From Dietzia sp964345415 (lineage in GTDB: Bacteria; Actinomycetota; Actinomycetes; Mycobacteriales; Mycobacteriaceae): 64,000 nucleotides of DNA. Shown piece after piece: positions 23,398-33,100 of this stretch (positions are counted from its first letter, which is position 1; the number at the start of each line of letters is the position of its first letter). The notes beneath the pieces are model-generated. The model did no database searches. It had not been told where the DNA came from and worked only from the letters and a program-made list of their open reading frames with translations. Made by a program: the position numbers and the translations under genes. The stretch is taken from contig CAYFRF010000001.1 in NCBI GenBank assembly GCA_964345415.1, positions 1-64,000 on the forward strand, read 5' to 3'.

Positions 23398-25578
23398 TCA
23401 GAGACCGTTCGCGGCCTTGAACTCACGACGACGCCGGTGCAGGATCGGCTCGGTGTAGCCGGACGGCTGCGTGGTGCCCTCGAGGATCAGCTCGCGTGCG
23501 GCCTGCCAGGCGATCGAGTTCTCGACGTCCGGGGCCATGTTCCGGTACGCGTCGTCCCCGGCGTTCTGGGCGTCCACCACCGCGGCCATGCGCCGCAGCG
23601 AGTCCTCGACGAACTCGGCGGAGACGATCCTGTGGCGGATCCAGTTCGCCAGCAGCTGCGAGGAGATCCGCAGGGTGGCGCGGTCCTCCATGAGGTTCAC
23701 GTCGTGGATGTCGGGCACCTTGGACACACCGATACCCTGCTCGACCCAGCGAACCACGTAGCCGAGGATCGTCTGGCAGGAGTTGTCGACCTCCTCCTTC
23801 TTCTGCTCGTCGGTCCAGTCGGTGCTGGGCGCCAGCGGGATCGTCAGGATCTCGTCGACGGTCGCGCGCGGGCCACCCGCCAGCAGCTCCTCCTGACGCG
23901 TCATCACGTTCACGCGGTGGTAGTGGGTGGCGTGCAGGGTCGCACCGGTCGGGGACGGAACCCACGCGGTGTTGGCACCAGCCTCGGGCTGACCGATCTT
24001 CTCGGCCAGCATCTCGGCCATGAGATCGGTCTTGGCCCACATGCCCTTGCCGATCTGGGCGCGGCCACGCAGACCACAGGCCAGGCCGGTGTCGACGTTG
24101 AAGTCCTCGTAGGCGGTCATCCACGGTGCCGACTTCATCTCGGCCTTGCGGATCATCGGTCCGGCCTCCATGGAGGTGTGGATCTCGTCACCGGTCCGGT
24201 CGAGGAATCCGGTGTTGATGAACACCACACGATCGGTGGCCTCGGCGATACAGGCTGCGAGGTTCACCGAGGTCCGGCGCTCCTCGTCCATGATCCCGAC
24301 CTTGAGGGTGTTGGCCGGCAGGCCCAGGAGCGACTCGACACGGCCGAACAGCTCGGTCGTGAACGCGACCTCGGCCGGGCCGTGCTGCTTGGGCTTGACG
24401 ATGTAGATCGAGCCGGTGCGGCTGTTGCCGCGCTCGTTGCCCTCGGCGATCCCGTGCATGGCGGCGAGTGCGGTGACCAGCGCGTCGAGGATGCCCTCGG
24501 GGAGCTCGTTGCCCTCGGCGTCCAGCACCGCCGGGTTGGTCATGAGGTGCCCCACGTTGCGGACGAACAGCATCGAGCGACCGTGGAGGCGCACCTCACC
24601 CTTGCCGTCGGGCGCGGTGAAGAGGCGATCGTCATTGAGGACGCGGGTGAAGGTCTTGCCGCCCTTGCTGATCTCCTCGGCGAGATCGCCCTTCATCAGG
24701 CCCAGCCAGTTGCGGTAGCCGAGGGTCTTGTCCTCGGCGTCCACCGCCGCGACAGAGTCCTCGAAGTCCATGATCGTGGTGACGGCCGACTCGAGAACCA
24801 CGTCCTTGACACCGGCGGAATCGGTGGAGCCGATGGGGGACGCGTGATCGATCTGGATCTCGATGTGGAGGCCGTTGTTGCGCAGGAGGACCGAGGAGGG
24901 ACTGGCCGCGTCTCCCAGGTACCCCACCAGCTGGTCGGGGTCGGCCAGACCCGTGGTGGAGCCGTCGGCAAGCGTCACCTGCAGGGCGCCGTCGATGATC
25001 GCGTACCCGGTGGTGCCCACATGGCTACCGGAGGCCAGCGGGGTCGCGTCGTCCAGGAACTCACGCGCCCAGGCGATCACCTTGTCACCGCGGACCTTGT
25101 TGTACGACGAGCCCTGCTCGGCGCCGTCCTCCTCCGAGATCGCATCGGTCCCGTAGAGTGCGTCGTAGAGCGAGCCCCAGCGAGCGTTGCCGGCGTTGAT
25201 GGCGAACCGCGCATTGGTGATGGGCACGACCAGCTGCGGGCCGGCGATGGTCGCGATCTCGTCGTCGACCCCTGCGGTGGAGACAGCCACCGACTCGGGC
25301 GCCGGCACGAGGTACCCGATCTCCTCGAGGAAGGCCTTGTACGCCGCGGGGTCGACCGGGGCGGGGTTCGCCCGGTGCCACGCGTCGATCTTCGACTGGA
25401 GCTCGTCGCGGACCGCGAGCAGTTCGCGGTTCCGGGGTGCGAGGTCGGTGAAGATCTCGGCCGCGCCGGCCCAGAATGCGTCGGGGTCGACCCCGGTTCC
25501 GGGGATAGCCTGCGAGTTGACGAAGTCGTACAGGACCTTGTCCACCCGAATTCCGCCGACGGTGATGCGATCGGACAT
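23398..25578 (-). CDS. glcB: Malate synthase G
   Basis: GlcB condenses glyoxylate with acetyl-CoA to malate in the glyoxylate shunt. The 726-residue length and single-chain layout are those of the G isoform. Motifs include TTIMDFEDSVAAVDAEDK (catalytic and metal-binding acidic residues), GSIYIVKPKQHGPAEVAF, GIMDEERRTSVNL and FINTGFLDRTGDEIHTSM. ATG 25578 is preceded on the minus strand by GAGGAGAGC. It lies next to an IclR regulator, from which the IS separates it. A long open frame on the opposite strand, fused in frame to dapF, is a codon-bias shadow. Confidence 0.97.
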   Translation of the reverse strand: MSDRITVGGIRVDKVLYDFVNSQAIPGTGVDPDAFWAGAAEIFTDLAPRNRELLAVRDELQSKIDAWHRANPAPVDPAAYKAFLEEIGYLVPAPESVAVSTAGVDDEIATIAGPQLVVPITNARFAINAGNARWGSLYDALYGTDAISEEDGAEQGSSYNKVRGDKVIAWAREFLDDATPLASGSHVGTTGYAIIDGALQVTLADGSTTGLADPDQLVGYLGDAASPSSVLLRNNGLHIEIQIDHASPIGSTDSAGVKDVVLESAVTTIMDFEDSVAAVDAEDKTLGYRNWLGLMKGDLAEEISKGGKTFTRVLNDDRLFTAPDGKGEVRLHGRSMLFVRNVGHLMTNPAVLDAEGNELPEGILDALVTALAAMHGIAEGNERGNSRTGSIYIVKPKQHGPAEVAFTTELFGRVESLLGLPANTLKVGIMDEERRTSVNLAACIAEATDRVVFINTGFLDRTGDEIHTSMEAGPMIRKAEMKSAPWMTAYEDFNVDTGLACGLRGRAQIGKGMWAKTDLMAEMLAEKIGQPEAGANTAWVPSPTGATLHATHYHRVNVMTRQEELLAGGPRATVDEILTIPLAPSTDWTDEQKKEEVDNSCQTILGYVVRWVEQGIGVSKVPDIHDVNLMEDRATLRISSQLLANWIRHRIVSAEFVEDSLRRMAAVVDAQNAGDDAYRNMAPDVENSIAWQAARELILEGTTQPSGYTEPILHRRRREFKAANGL

Positions 25579-25685
25579 CGATGCTCTCCTCTGGTTGGGG
25601 GATCGTTCTCAAACAACGACTCTAATCTGCCCCACCGACGCGTTCATCTGCGCTTTCCGCAGTGTGGAACGCGCGCAGGGCCGAG

Positions 25686-25691
25686 TACTCT
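25686..25691 (+). promoter_or_regulatory. -10 box of dapF (leaderless)
   Basis: TACTCT ends 8 nt before ATG 25699. No ribosome-binding site is visible. Confidence 0.45.
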
Positions 25692-25698
25692 ACGTCAC

Positions 25699-26583
25699 AT
25701 GGAACAACACGGGGCCGCAGACTCCGACGGAATCGAATTCATCAAGGGACACGGGACGCACAACGACTTCGTGATCCTTCCCGATGATCACGCAGAGATC
25801 GACCTGGACGAGCAGCTGGTCCGCACACTGTGCGACCGGCGGGCAGGGATCGGCGGGGACGGGGTCCTCCGCATCGCGACTGCCGGGGCGCTGGTCGACG
25901 CCGGCGTTCTCCCCGGCCTGCCCGAGGGGGTGCGGCCCACCGATTGGTTCATGGACTACCGGAACGCTGACGGGTCGATCGCCGAGATGTGCGGGAACGG
26001 AGTACGCGTGTTCGCGCATGCGCTGGTCGCGACCGGCCGGGCCGAGCCGGGCGTCCTCCGGGTGGGGACACGGTCCGGTCTCCGACCTGCGACGATCCTC
26101 GAGCAGCAGGGCGGCAGGGCGGTCGTCTGTGTGGAGATGGGGGCGCCGGTGCTGCTGGGGGTGTCTTCCGCACGATGGGGGGACCGCACATTCGCGGGGC
26201 TGGCCGTGGACATGGGTAATCCCCACCTGGCCTGTGTCGTCCCCGGGCTCGAGCCGGGCTCGCTACGAGATCTTCCGATTCACGAATCCCCGGTGTTCGA
26301 CCCCGAGTTCTTCCCGAACGGGGTGAATGTCGAGATCGCCACGCCGGTGACAGACGGCAGGATCTCGATGCGCGTCCACGAACGCGGAGCAGGGGAGACC
26401 ATGTCCTGTGGAACAGGCATCGTCGCGACTGCCGTGGCCGGTCTGGCGGACGCAGGCAAGTCGACCGGAGAGGTGACCGTTGTGGTGCCGGGCGGCGAAC
26501 TGCGTGTCCTGATCGGGGACCGCGGCTCGACTCTGACCGGGCCCTCGGAGCTGGTCGCCACCGGGACGTTCATGCGCTGTTGA
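25699..26583 (+). CDS. dapF: Diaminopimelate epimerase
   Basis: DapF interconverts LL- and meso-diaminopimelate for peptidoglycan and lysine. The 294-residue protein has the two catalytic cysteines in MCGNG (Cys98) and SCGTG (Cys237). KGHGTHNDFV at residues 16-25 is the N-terminal signature. The frame is open for 2.4 kb upstream, but that stretch is antisense to glcB; ATG 25699 sits 8 nt after a TACTCT hexamer and gives the normal length. In M. tuberculosis miaA and dapF are adjacent; here iclR, the IS and glcB separate them. Confidence 0.96.
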   Translation: MEQHGAADSDGIEFIKGHGTHNDFVILPDDHAEIDLDEQLVRTLCDRRAGIGGDGVLRIATAGALVDAGVLPGLPEGVRPTDWFMDYRNADGSIAEMCGNGVRVFAHALVATGRAEPGVLRVGTRSGLRPATILEQQGGRAVVCVEMGAPVLLGVSSARWGDRTFAGLAVDMGNPHLACVVPGLEPGSLRDLPIHESPVFDPEFFPNGVNVEIATPVTDGRISMRVHERGAGETMSCGTGIVATAVAGLADAGKSTGEVTVVVPGGELRVLIGDRGSTLTGPSELVATGTFMRC

Positions 26584-26653
26584 CGAGGAGGGTCACCGCG
26601 AAGTCGGGCTGCGCGGGCACGTGACCGCGCCATTTGTGAGACGATGGTCGGGA

Positions 26654-28102
26654 ATGACTAACGAATTCGCGGCCGGTGGCCGCCCACAAGAAGACCTCGA
26701 TCCCTCCATCGGTGAGCTTCAGCTCGAGGAACGGTCCTCGCTGCGCCGTGTTGCCGGACTCTCCACCGAACTCCAGGACGTCCACGACGCCGAATACCGG
26801 CAACTCCGTCTCGAACGCGTGGTGCTGGTCGGTGTGTGGACCGAAGGTACGGCCGCGCAGGCGGACGCGGCGATGGCAGAACTGGCGCAACTCGCCGAGA
26901 CCGCGGGCTCGGAGGTGTGTGACGCTCTGATCCAACGCCGCGACAAGCCCGATGCGGCGACGTACATCGGGTCGGGCAAGGTGAGCGTCCTCAAGGACGT
27001 TATTGCTGCCACGGGTGCGGATACCGTCATCTGCGACGGTGAGCTGACCGGCGGTCAGCTGCTGGCCCTGGAGAAGGCCGTGAACGTCAAGGTCATCGAC
27101 CGGACTGCCCTGATCCTGGACATCTTCGCCCAGCACGCCACGAGCCGGGAAGGTAAGGCGCAGGTCAGCCTCGCGCAGATGGAGTACATGATGCCGCGGC
27201 TCCGCGGCTGGGGCGAGTCACTGTCGCGTCAGGCCGGTGGCCGTGCCGGCAGCAACGGTGGCGTCGGTCTGCGTGGCCCGGGTGAGACCAAGATCGAGAC
27301 CGACCGTCGCCGGATCCGTGAGCGGATGGCGCGGCTGCGGCGGGAGATCAAGGGCATGAAGCAGGCCCGTGACACCAAACGTCACAGGCGGCGGGCCACG
27401 CCGGTTCCGTCGATCGCCATCGCGGGTTATACCAATGCCGGCAAGTCGAGCCTGCTGAACCGGATCACCGGGGCGGGTGTGTTGGTCCAGGACGCGCTCT
27501 TCGCGACTCTTGATCCCACCACGCGGCGGGCCGAGCTGCCGGACGGCCGAACGGTGGTGTTCACGGACACTGTGGGTTTCGTCCGGCACCTGCCCACTCA
27601 GCTCGTCGAGGCGTTCCGGTCCACGTTGGAGGAGGTCGTGGACTCAGAGCTGCTCCTGCACGTGGTGGACGGTTCCGATCCGTTCCCCCTCCGCCAGATC
27701 GAGGCGGTACGCAGGGTGATCAACGAGGTCGTCGAGGAGCAGAACGCCGAGCGTCCTCGTGAACTCGTGGTGATCAACAAGATCGATGCCGCGGACCCGC
27801 TCGTTCTCACCGAGCTCCACCACGCCTTGCCCGACGGGGTGTTCGTCTCGGCCGTGACCGGGGAGGGGATGGATGAACTCCTGTCCACGATCATGGAGAT
27901 CATCGCCTCCGAAGATTCGGACGTAACTCTTCTGGTGCCGTATTCACGGGGCGACGTGGTCTCCCGTGTCCACGCCGAGGGCGCGGTGATCGATGAGACG
28001 CACACCCAGGACGGCACGAGGATCCGAGTGCGATTGCCGAAGTCCATTGCCGGAGAGCTGAGCGGGTTCGTCACCAACGGCTCACACGACGGCGCCGCCT
28101 GA
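26654..28102 (+). CDS. hflX: GTPase HflX
   Basis: HflX is a ribosome-binding GTPase that splits stalled 70S ribosomes. The 482-residue protein has the N-terminal glycine-rich ribosome-binding domain (DAATYIGSGKVSVLK; GGVGLRGPGETKIETDRRRIRERM) and the G domain: GYTNAGKS (G1), DPTTR (G2), DTVGF (G3) and NKID (G4). An alternative in-frame GTG at 26621 would add 11 residues; ATG 26654 was chosen as the more usual N-terminus, with moderate certainty. It follows dapF, as in mycobacteria. Confidence 0.93.
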   Translation: MTNEFAAGGRPQEDLDPSIGELQLEERSSLRRVAGLSTELQDVHDAEYRQLRLERVVLVGVWTEGTAAQADAAMAELAQLAETAGSEVCDALIQRRDKPDAATYIGSGKVSVLKDVIAATGADTVICDGELTGGQLLALEKAVNVKVIDRTALILDIFAQHATSREGKAQVSLAQMEYMMPRLRGWGESLSRQAGGRAGSNGGVGLRGPGETKIETDRRRIRERMARLRREIKGMKQARDTKRHRRRATPVPSIAIAGYTNAGKSSLLNRITGAGVLVQDALFATLDPTTRRAELPDGRTVVFTDTVGFVRHLPTQLVEAFRSTLEEVVDSELLLHVVDGSDPFPLRQIEAVRRVINEVVEEQNAERPRELVVINKIDAADPLVLTELHHALPDGVFVSAVTGEGMDELLSTIMEIIASEDSDVTLLVPYSRGDVVSRVHAEGAVIDETHTQDGTRIRVRLPKSIAGELSGFVTNGSHDGAA

Positions 28103-28156
28103 CCCCGGGACCGGGGCAGGCGGCGACTGCCGTACAGCGAGGTGGGCCTGAGGCCG

Positions 28157-28825
28157 TCAGAGCTTACGGAACACCGTGACCACCTTGCCCAGAACGGTGG
28201 CGTGCTCACCTGGGATGGGACTGAAGGCCGGATTGTGGGGGAGCAGCCACACCCCGGTGTCGTCCTTTCGGAAGGTCTTGACCGTTGCCTCGCCGTCGAT
28301 CATGGCCGCGACGATCTCGCCGTTGTTCGCCACATTCTGGCGCCGGACCACCACATAATCTCCATCGCAGATCGCGGCGTCGATCATCGACTCGCCCACG
28401 ACCTTGAGCATGAACAACTCCCCGGAACCCACCAGGTCGGCGGGGAGCGGGAACACCTCGTCCACCGCCTGCTCGGCGAGGATCGGTCCCCCGGCGGCGA
28501 TGCGGCCCAGCACCGGCACGTACACGGCTTCCGCCGCGCCCTCGGGACGATCCTGCGCAGGGGCGGACGCGCGGCGACTCCGGGTCTTCTGCCCGGGCAC
28601 TCCGTGCACGTCGACCGCTCGGGGCTTGTGGGGGTCCCGGGTCAGGAACCCCTTCTTCTCCAACGTCCGGAGCTGGTGCGCCACGGAAGATGTTGATTGC
28701 AGCCCCACCGCATCTCCGATTTCTCGGATGCTCGGTGGGTAGCCACGGTCCTTGACCGTGTCGTGAATGTGCAGGAGAACGCTCTTCTGGCGAGGTGTGA
28801 GCGCCTCGAAATCCGGCTTGGCCAT
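28157..28825 (-). CDS. lexA: SOS repressor LexA
   Basis: The 222-residue protein has the N-terminal winged helix (LTPRQKSVLLHIHDTVKDRG; PSIREIGDAVGLQSTSSVAHQL), the Ala-Gly cleavage site at residues 111-112 (RIAAGG), catalytic Ser146 (GESMID) and Lys183 (ATVKTF). RecA filaments stimulate its self-cleavage, which derepresses the SOS genes. ATG 28825 has GAAGGG upstream. SOS-box-like sequences lie between it and the divergent small membrane-protein gene, so it is probably autoregulated. It is convergent with hflX. Confidence 0.97.
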   Translation of the reverse strand: MAKPDFEALTPRQKSVLLHIHDTVKDRGYPPSIREIGDAVGLQSTSSVAHQLRTLEKKGFLTRDPHKPRAVDVHGVPGQKTRSRRASAPAQDRPEGAAEAVYVPVLGRIAAGGPILAEQAVDEVFPLPADLVGSGELFMLKVVGESMIDAAICDGDYVVVRRQNVANNGEIVAAMIDGEATVKTFRKDDTGVWLLPHNPAFSPIPGEHATVLGKVVTVFRKL

Positions 28826-28899
28826 GGCAGGGTCCCTTCGACGAATGGGTGTTCGACGTCTGTTTCTGGGTACAGCCTAGACGGAGATCCCACTTCGCG

Positions 28900-28915
28900 C
28901 CACACACCTGTTCGA
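28900..28915 (-). promoter_or_regulatory. LexA-box-like site upstream of lexA
   Basis: On the minus strand it reads TCGAACAGGTGTGTGG: one half-site is perfect and the second is poor. It lies about 75 bp upstream of the lexA start and could give weak autoregulation. Confidence 0.4.
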
Positions 28916-28973
28916 AGTTTTTCCCTTCGGGATGGTGACTCTGTCGGAACCGCGTGGTACAACTCTAGGCAGT

Positions 28974-28997
28974 GTTCGAGTTCGAACAGATGTTTTG
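28974..28997 (+). promoter_or_regulatory. SOS-box-like palindrome upstream of the small membrane-protein gene
   Basis: GTTCGA-GT-TCGAAC (28974-28987) is a perfect palindrome of the LexA half-sites with a 2-nt spacer. The TCGAAC at 28982 followed by AGAT and GTTTTG fits the 4-nt-spaced consensus in 9 of 12 half-site bases. It lies between the divergent lexA and the 29056 gene. Confidence 0.55.
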
Positions 28998-29055
28998 ACG
29001 AGTGCACACGGGTGTACGAACCTGTGTCGCACAGTCAGTCGAGTTGGGAGTGGTC

Positions 29056-29487
29056 ATGACCGTTCAGGAATTTCAGACGTACGCCGATCTCGCGCCGCGG
29101 TGGACCGAGGCCTGTCCCGTCGAACACGGCCTCGGCGGGAAGGGCGCTCGGCATCATGGTGTCGGTGCGGCGGAGGGACGTCCGGCCTCCGCCGACTTTC
29201 GGAACCGGCCTCCAGCACGTGCGGTAGAGCGGCCCGGGCCGGCCCCGGTGGCGATTCGCCGGTCCCGTCCGCTGGCCGCCCGCCGGGCGGCGTACGTCAC
29301 CGTCGCGCCGGGCCGCCGTGTTCTCGCAGGTCCGGCAACGGCGGTGCGCGCGTGTAGTGCCGAGGTGTCGGTCCAGAGCGGAGTCGTGGACGACGTGCCG
29401 ACATGGGTGCTGGCGGCGTGCGGGATCACTTTGGGGGTGTTGATGCTTCTGGCCGTGGCATTCCTCGGCGGACCCGCCTACGTGTGA
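29056..29487 (+). CDS. Small membrane protein, candidate SOS-induced division inhibitor
   Basis: A 143-residue protein with a basic, low-complexity middle and one C-terminal membrane segment (VPTWVLAACGITLGVLMLLAVAFL, about residues 113-136). It is divergent from lexA, the position held in M. tuberculosis by Rv2719c (ChiZ) and in corynebacteria by the SOS-induced division suppressor DivS. No LysM domain is present, unlike ChiZ. An upstream in-frame ATG at 29002 would place the SOS-like sequence at the leader; ATG 29056 is preferred. The function is inferred only from position and layout. Confidence 0.65.
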   Translation: MTVQEFQTYADLAPRWTEACPVEHGLGGKGARHHGVGAAEGRPASADFRNRPPARAVERPGPAPVAIRRSRPLAARRAAYVTVAPGRRVLAGPATAVRACSAEVSVQSGVVDDVPTWVLAACGITLGVLMLLAVAFLGGPAYV

Positions 29488-29597
29488 CGAGTGGGTTCGC
29501 CTCTTAGACTGGGCACCGGACTGCATACTGCACGTCCCGGCCCGGCGAGTGCTTCGTCCGGGCTCGTTGGGTTCGGTCGACGAAGGGCGGAACGGGA

Positions 29598-30062
29598 ATG
29601 TACTGCCCGACATGCCACCACGAGGATTCCCGGGTGATCGACTCACGGTCGGTCGACGAGGGTCAGGCCATCCGTCGTCGTCGTGAATGCCCGGAGTGTG
29701 GGCACCGCTTCACCACGCTCGAGACCCCCCTGCTGATGGTCCTCAAACGCAACGGCGTTACCGAGTCTTTCAGCCGGGACAAGGTCGTGCGCGGCGTGCG
29801 ACGTGCGTGTCAGGGACGTTCCGTGGACGAGGACGCGTTGCGCCGGCTCGCGCAGCGGGTGGAAGACGCTGTTCGGGCCAGGGGAGCGTCAGAGGTCCCT
29901 GCTCACGAGATCGGCCTGGCCATTCTGGGCCCCCTCCAAGACCTCGATGAGGTCGCCTATCTGAGGTTCGCCTCGGTGTACAAACAGTTCAGCTCTGCCG
30001 ACGACTTCGAACGGGAGATCATCGCTCTCCGGGAACGTCGTTCCACCGATCAGCCGTCGTGA
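29598..30062 (+). CDS. nrdR: Transcriptional repressor NrdR
   Basis: NrdR represses ribonucleotide reductase genes in response to ATP/dATP. The 154-residue protein starts with a zinc ribbon (Cys3, Cys6 in MYCPTCHHEDSRVIDSR; then ECPECGHRFTT) and an ATP-cone (VLKRNGVTESFSRDKVVRGVRRAC). The length and motif order are standard. It lies beside lexA, as in M. tuberculosis (Rv2718c), and is convergent with hrpA. Confidence 0.97.
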   Translation: MYCPTCHHEDSRVIDSRSVDEGQAIRRRRECPECGHRFTTLETPLLMVLKRNGVTESFSRDKVVRGVRRACQGRSVDEDALRRLAQRVEDAVRARGASEVPAHEIGLAILGPLQDLDEVAYLRFASVYKQFSSADDFEREIIALRERRSTDQPS

Positions 30063-30083
30063 GCGGGCGCCGACAGTGATCCC

Positions 30084-30111
30084 CCGGGGGCGGTAGCGGG
30101 TTGACCCCCGG
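30084..30111. terminator. Possible hairpin between nrdR and hrpA
   Basis: CCGGGGG (30084-30090) pairs with CCCCCGG (30105-30111) across a 14-nt loop between convergent genes; a weak candidate. Confidence 0.3.
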
Positions 30112-30119
30112 AGCGCGGT

Positions 30120-33100
30120 TCATCGAACGGGTTCGGTGGTCAGGGCTGCTTTGACCGCCCTGTCGATGCGCTCCGGCGACACCGACTGAGCGGTTCCGAG
30201 CGACTGGGCGAACAGGCCCACCCGGTATTCCGCCAGCATCCACCTCAGATCGCGGGCCGCACGTGTACCCCCCGGGCGACTGCGCAGAATTCTGCACGCG
30301 TCGTCCACCGTTGTCTCCGAACGCGCCAGGCGGGCAGAGAGCTCGTCGTGCCGGGCCGGTGATGTCTCGGCCAGGTCCAGGCGCATGCCCACTGCGCGGA
30401 CATGACGCTCCAGGTGCGGCAGGGCCGCTGACGGATGCCTGGCCAGAAAGCCCTGCCCGACGAGGTAGTCGAGTGACGGGCTGATTTCCTCGGCGATTTC
30501 CCGCGGGGCGTCGGCCAGTCTCGCCGCGACCCTCTGTGCCGACACCAGTGCCGGGGCCACTGTCGAGATGGCTTGCGCCACTGCGCGAGGGACTTCGGTC
30601 CGGGCGGCCGCTCTGAGCTCCTCGAACTCCCGCACCGTCAGCAGCGGAACACCCTTGCGGACTGCGATCAACCTCGCGGAGACCGCTAGTGCGGCGTCCG
30701 AGACCAGGGCGTCGATCCCGCCGTAGGGGTACTGGCTCAGTGCCAGCCGCTCCTGCACTGGACGCCCCCGCAGGATCGACGAGGCGGAGACGAGATCGTC
30801 TGTCACCAGGGACAGAACCGCCTTGGCCTGAACAGCACGTCGTTCTTCTGCCGTGGCGCAGGCCACCCGGTGGATGCCGTCGGTGCCGACACGGAGCGCC
30901 GGGTAGACGGTGACCTCCACGCCGTCGACGGTCCCCGTCACGGATTGGGGCAGATCACCGATGGAGTCGGCGGTCCACTTGCGGTGCGGACCGTCGTCGG
31001 GCACCAGCCGTCGGTTGAGGGTCGCTCGTACCTTGTCGGTCAACCGGGCCCGTAGTGCCTTCAGATCCGTACCGGAATCCACCACGGTGTCTGCCTCGAT
31101 GATCTCGAACCTCACGACCAGATGGTCGGGCAACAGTTCGGGGCGGAACTCCCTGGGGTCGACCGTCGTGCCGATGCGGGCCGACAACGCCTCGGCCAAT
31201 GCAACCGACAACGGAGCTGAGCGTGGGGTCAGATCCCCCGCCAGCAGTGCCGCGTACTCGGCAGGAGGCGAACACATGCGGCGCAGGTACTTCGGCAGGG
31301 TGCGCAGCATCTCCGTGTACAGCTCCTCGCGCAGTCCCGGGACCAGCCATTCGAAACCCGCTGCGGCCACGGAGGAGAGTTGGGGCAGGGGGATACGCAC
31401 GGTGATCCCGTCCGCCGACCCGCCGGGCTCGAACTCGTAACGGAGTTCGAAGCGGCGATCCCCCTGCTTCCAGTACGGCGGGAAAGCGGCGGCGTCGGGG
31501 GCAGCTTCAGACGTACGGATGTCCTCTGGGGTGAGACGAAGAGCATCCGGGTCACGGTGCCCCTTTTTCTTCCACCAGGACTCCAGATGTCGGCCCGAGG
31601 TCACGTCGGCGGGCAGTCGGTCGAGATAGAACGCAACCAGGGCGTCGTCATCGATCACCAGGTCGCGCCGGCGACTTCTGGTCTCCAGTTCGCGCGCCTC
31701 CTTCACGGCGCGGGCGTTGTCCAGGATCACCGGTACCCGGGTGTGCCACCTGCCCTCGACGATCCCGTGCCGCACGAGCATCTCCCTGGCCAGCGGGGCA
31801 TCCACACGGGAGAGCAGGATCCGTCGAGCTTCGACCACCGTCAGGCCCAGCAGCAGCACTTTCTCGTATGCCATCGCCGCACCCTGGGCGTCCGACCAGT
31901 GCGGTTCGGAATACTGTGCGCGGACCAGGTGCGAGCCGAGCTGTTCGATCCACGCGGGATCGATGCGGGCGACGTCGCGCGCCCACAGGCGGGACGTCTC
32001 CACCAGTTCGGAGGCCATCACCCAGCGCGGCGGCTTACGCGCCAGGTCCGAGCCCGGGAAGATCTGGAACCGGATGCCGCGCGTTCCCCGGAACTCACGG
32101 GTCTCTTCGTCGCGCATCCCGACATTCGTCAGGAGCCCGGACAGGATCGCTTTGTGGAGGTCGTCTTCCGCGGCGTGCCCCGAGGGCGGGTGCCACCCGT
32201 GCTCGCGGCACATGCTGCGCAGCTGTGTGTTGAGGTCCTGCCATTCGCGGATTCGCAGCCAGTGCAGGTACTCGGCCTTGCACATCTTGCGGAAGGCGCT
32301 GCCGGACAGTTCCCTGCGCTGCTCGGTGATGTACCGCCAGAGGTTGAGGTACCCGAGGAAGTCAGAGCTTCTGTCCGCGAAGCGCCGGTGTAGCTGATCT
32401 GCCTTGGCCCGGTCCTCGGCGGGGCGCTCGCGGACGTCCTGCACGGTCAGGGCGGCCACCACCACCAGGACGTCCCCGAGGGAGCCGTTGTGGTGGCCCT
32501 CCACGACCATCCGGGCGAGCCGCGGGTCGAGGGGGAGGACAGCCATGTCGCGACCGGCCTTGGTCAGGTGCGGACGCTCGTCGTCGTCGATCCGGAGGGC
32601 CCCCAGTTCGCTGAGCAGGGTCATCCCGTCCCGGACGGCCTTACGGTCCGGTGGTTCGACGAACGGGAAGTCGTCCACGGGGCCCAGATCGAGGTCGGCC
32701 ATGGACAGGATCACTGACGCAAGGTTGGTGCGCAGGATCTCGGGGTCCGTGAACTCCGGGCGTGAATCGAAATCCTCCTCGGAGTAGAGGCGGATGCAGA
32801 TTCCGTCGGCAACGCGGCCGCATCGGCCGGCGCGTTGTGCGGCGGAGGCTTGTGACACCGGCTCGATGGGCAAGCGCTGCACCTTGGTCCTGGTCGAGTA
32901 CCGGGAGATGCGGGCGAGTCCGGTGTCCACCACATAGCGGATTCCGGGGACGGTCACGGAGGTCTCGGCGATGTTGGTGGAGAGGACCACCCGGCGGGTG
33001 GAGTGTGCGCGGAACGCCTTCTGTTGTTCCGCTGCGGTGAGGCGGGCGAACAGGGGGAAGATCTCGGTGTTGCGGAACCTGCGCCCACGCAACACCTCCT

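Noticed and set aside
23293..25698. Very long plus-strand open frame upstream of and in frame with dapF
   Set aside because: It lies antisense to glcB, has Val/Gly/Asp-rich shadow composition, and dapF alone has normal family length.
28102..28157. Terminator between hflX and lexA
   Set aside because: Only short 5-6 bp stems are visible (CCCCGG/CCGGGG, GGCAG/CTGCC).
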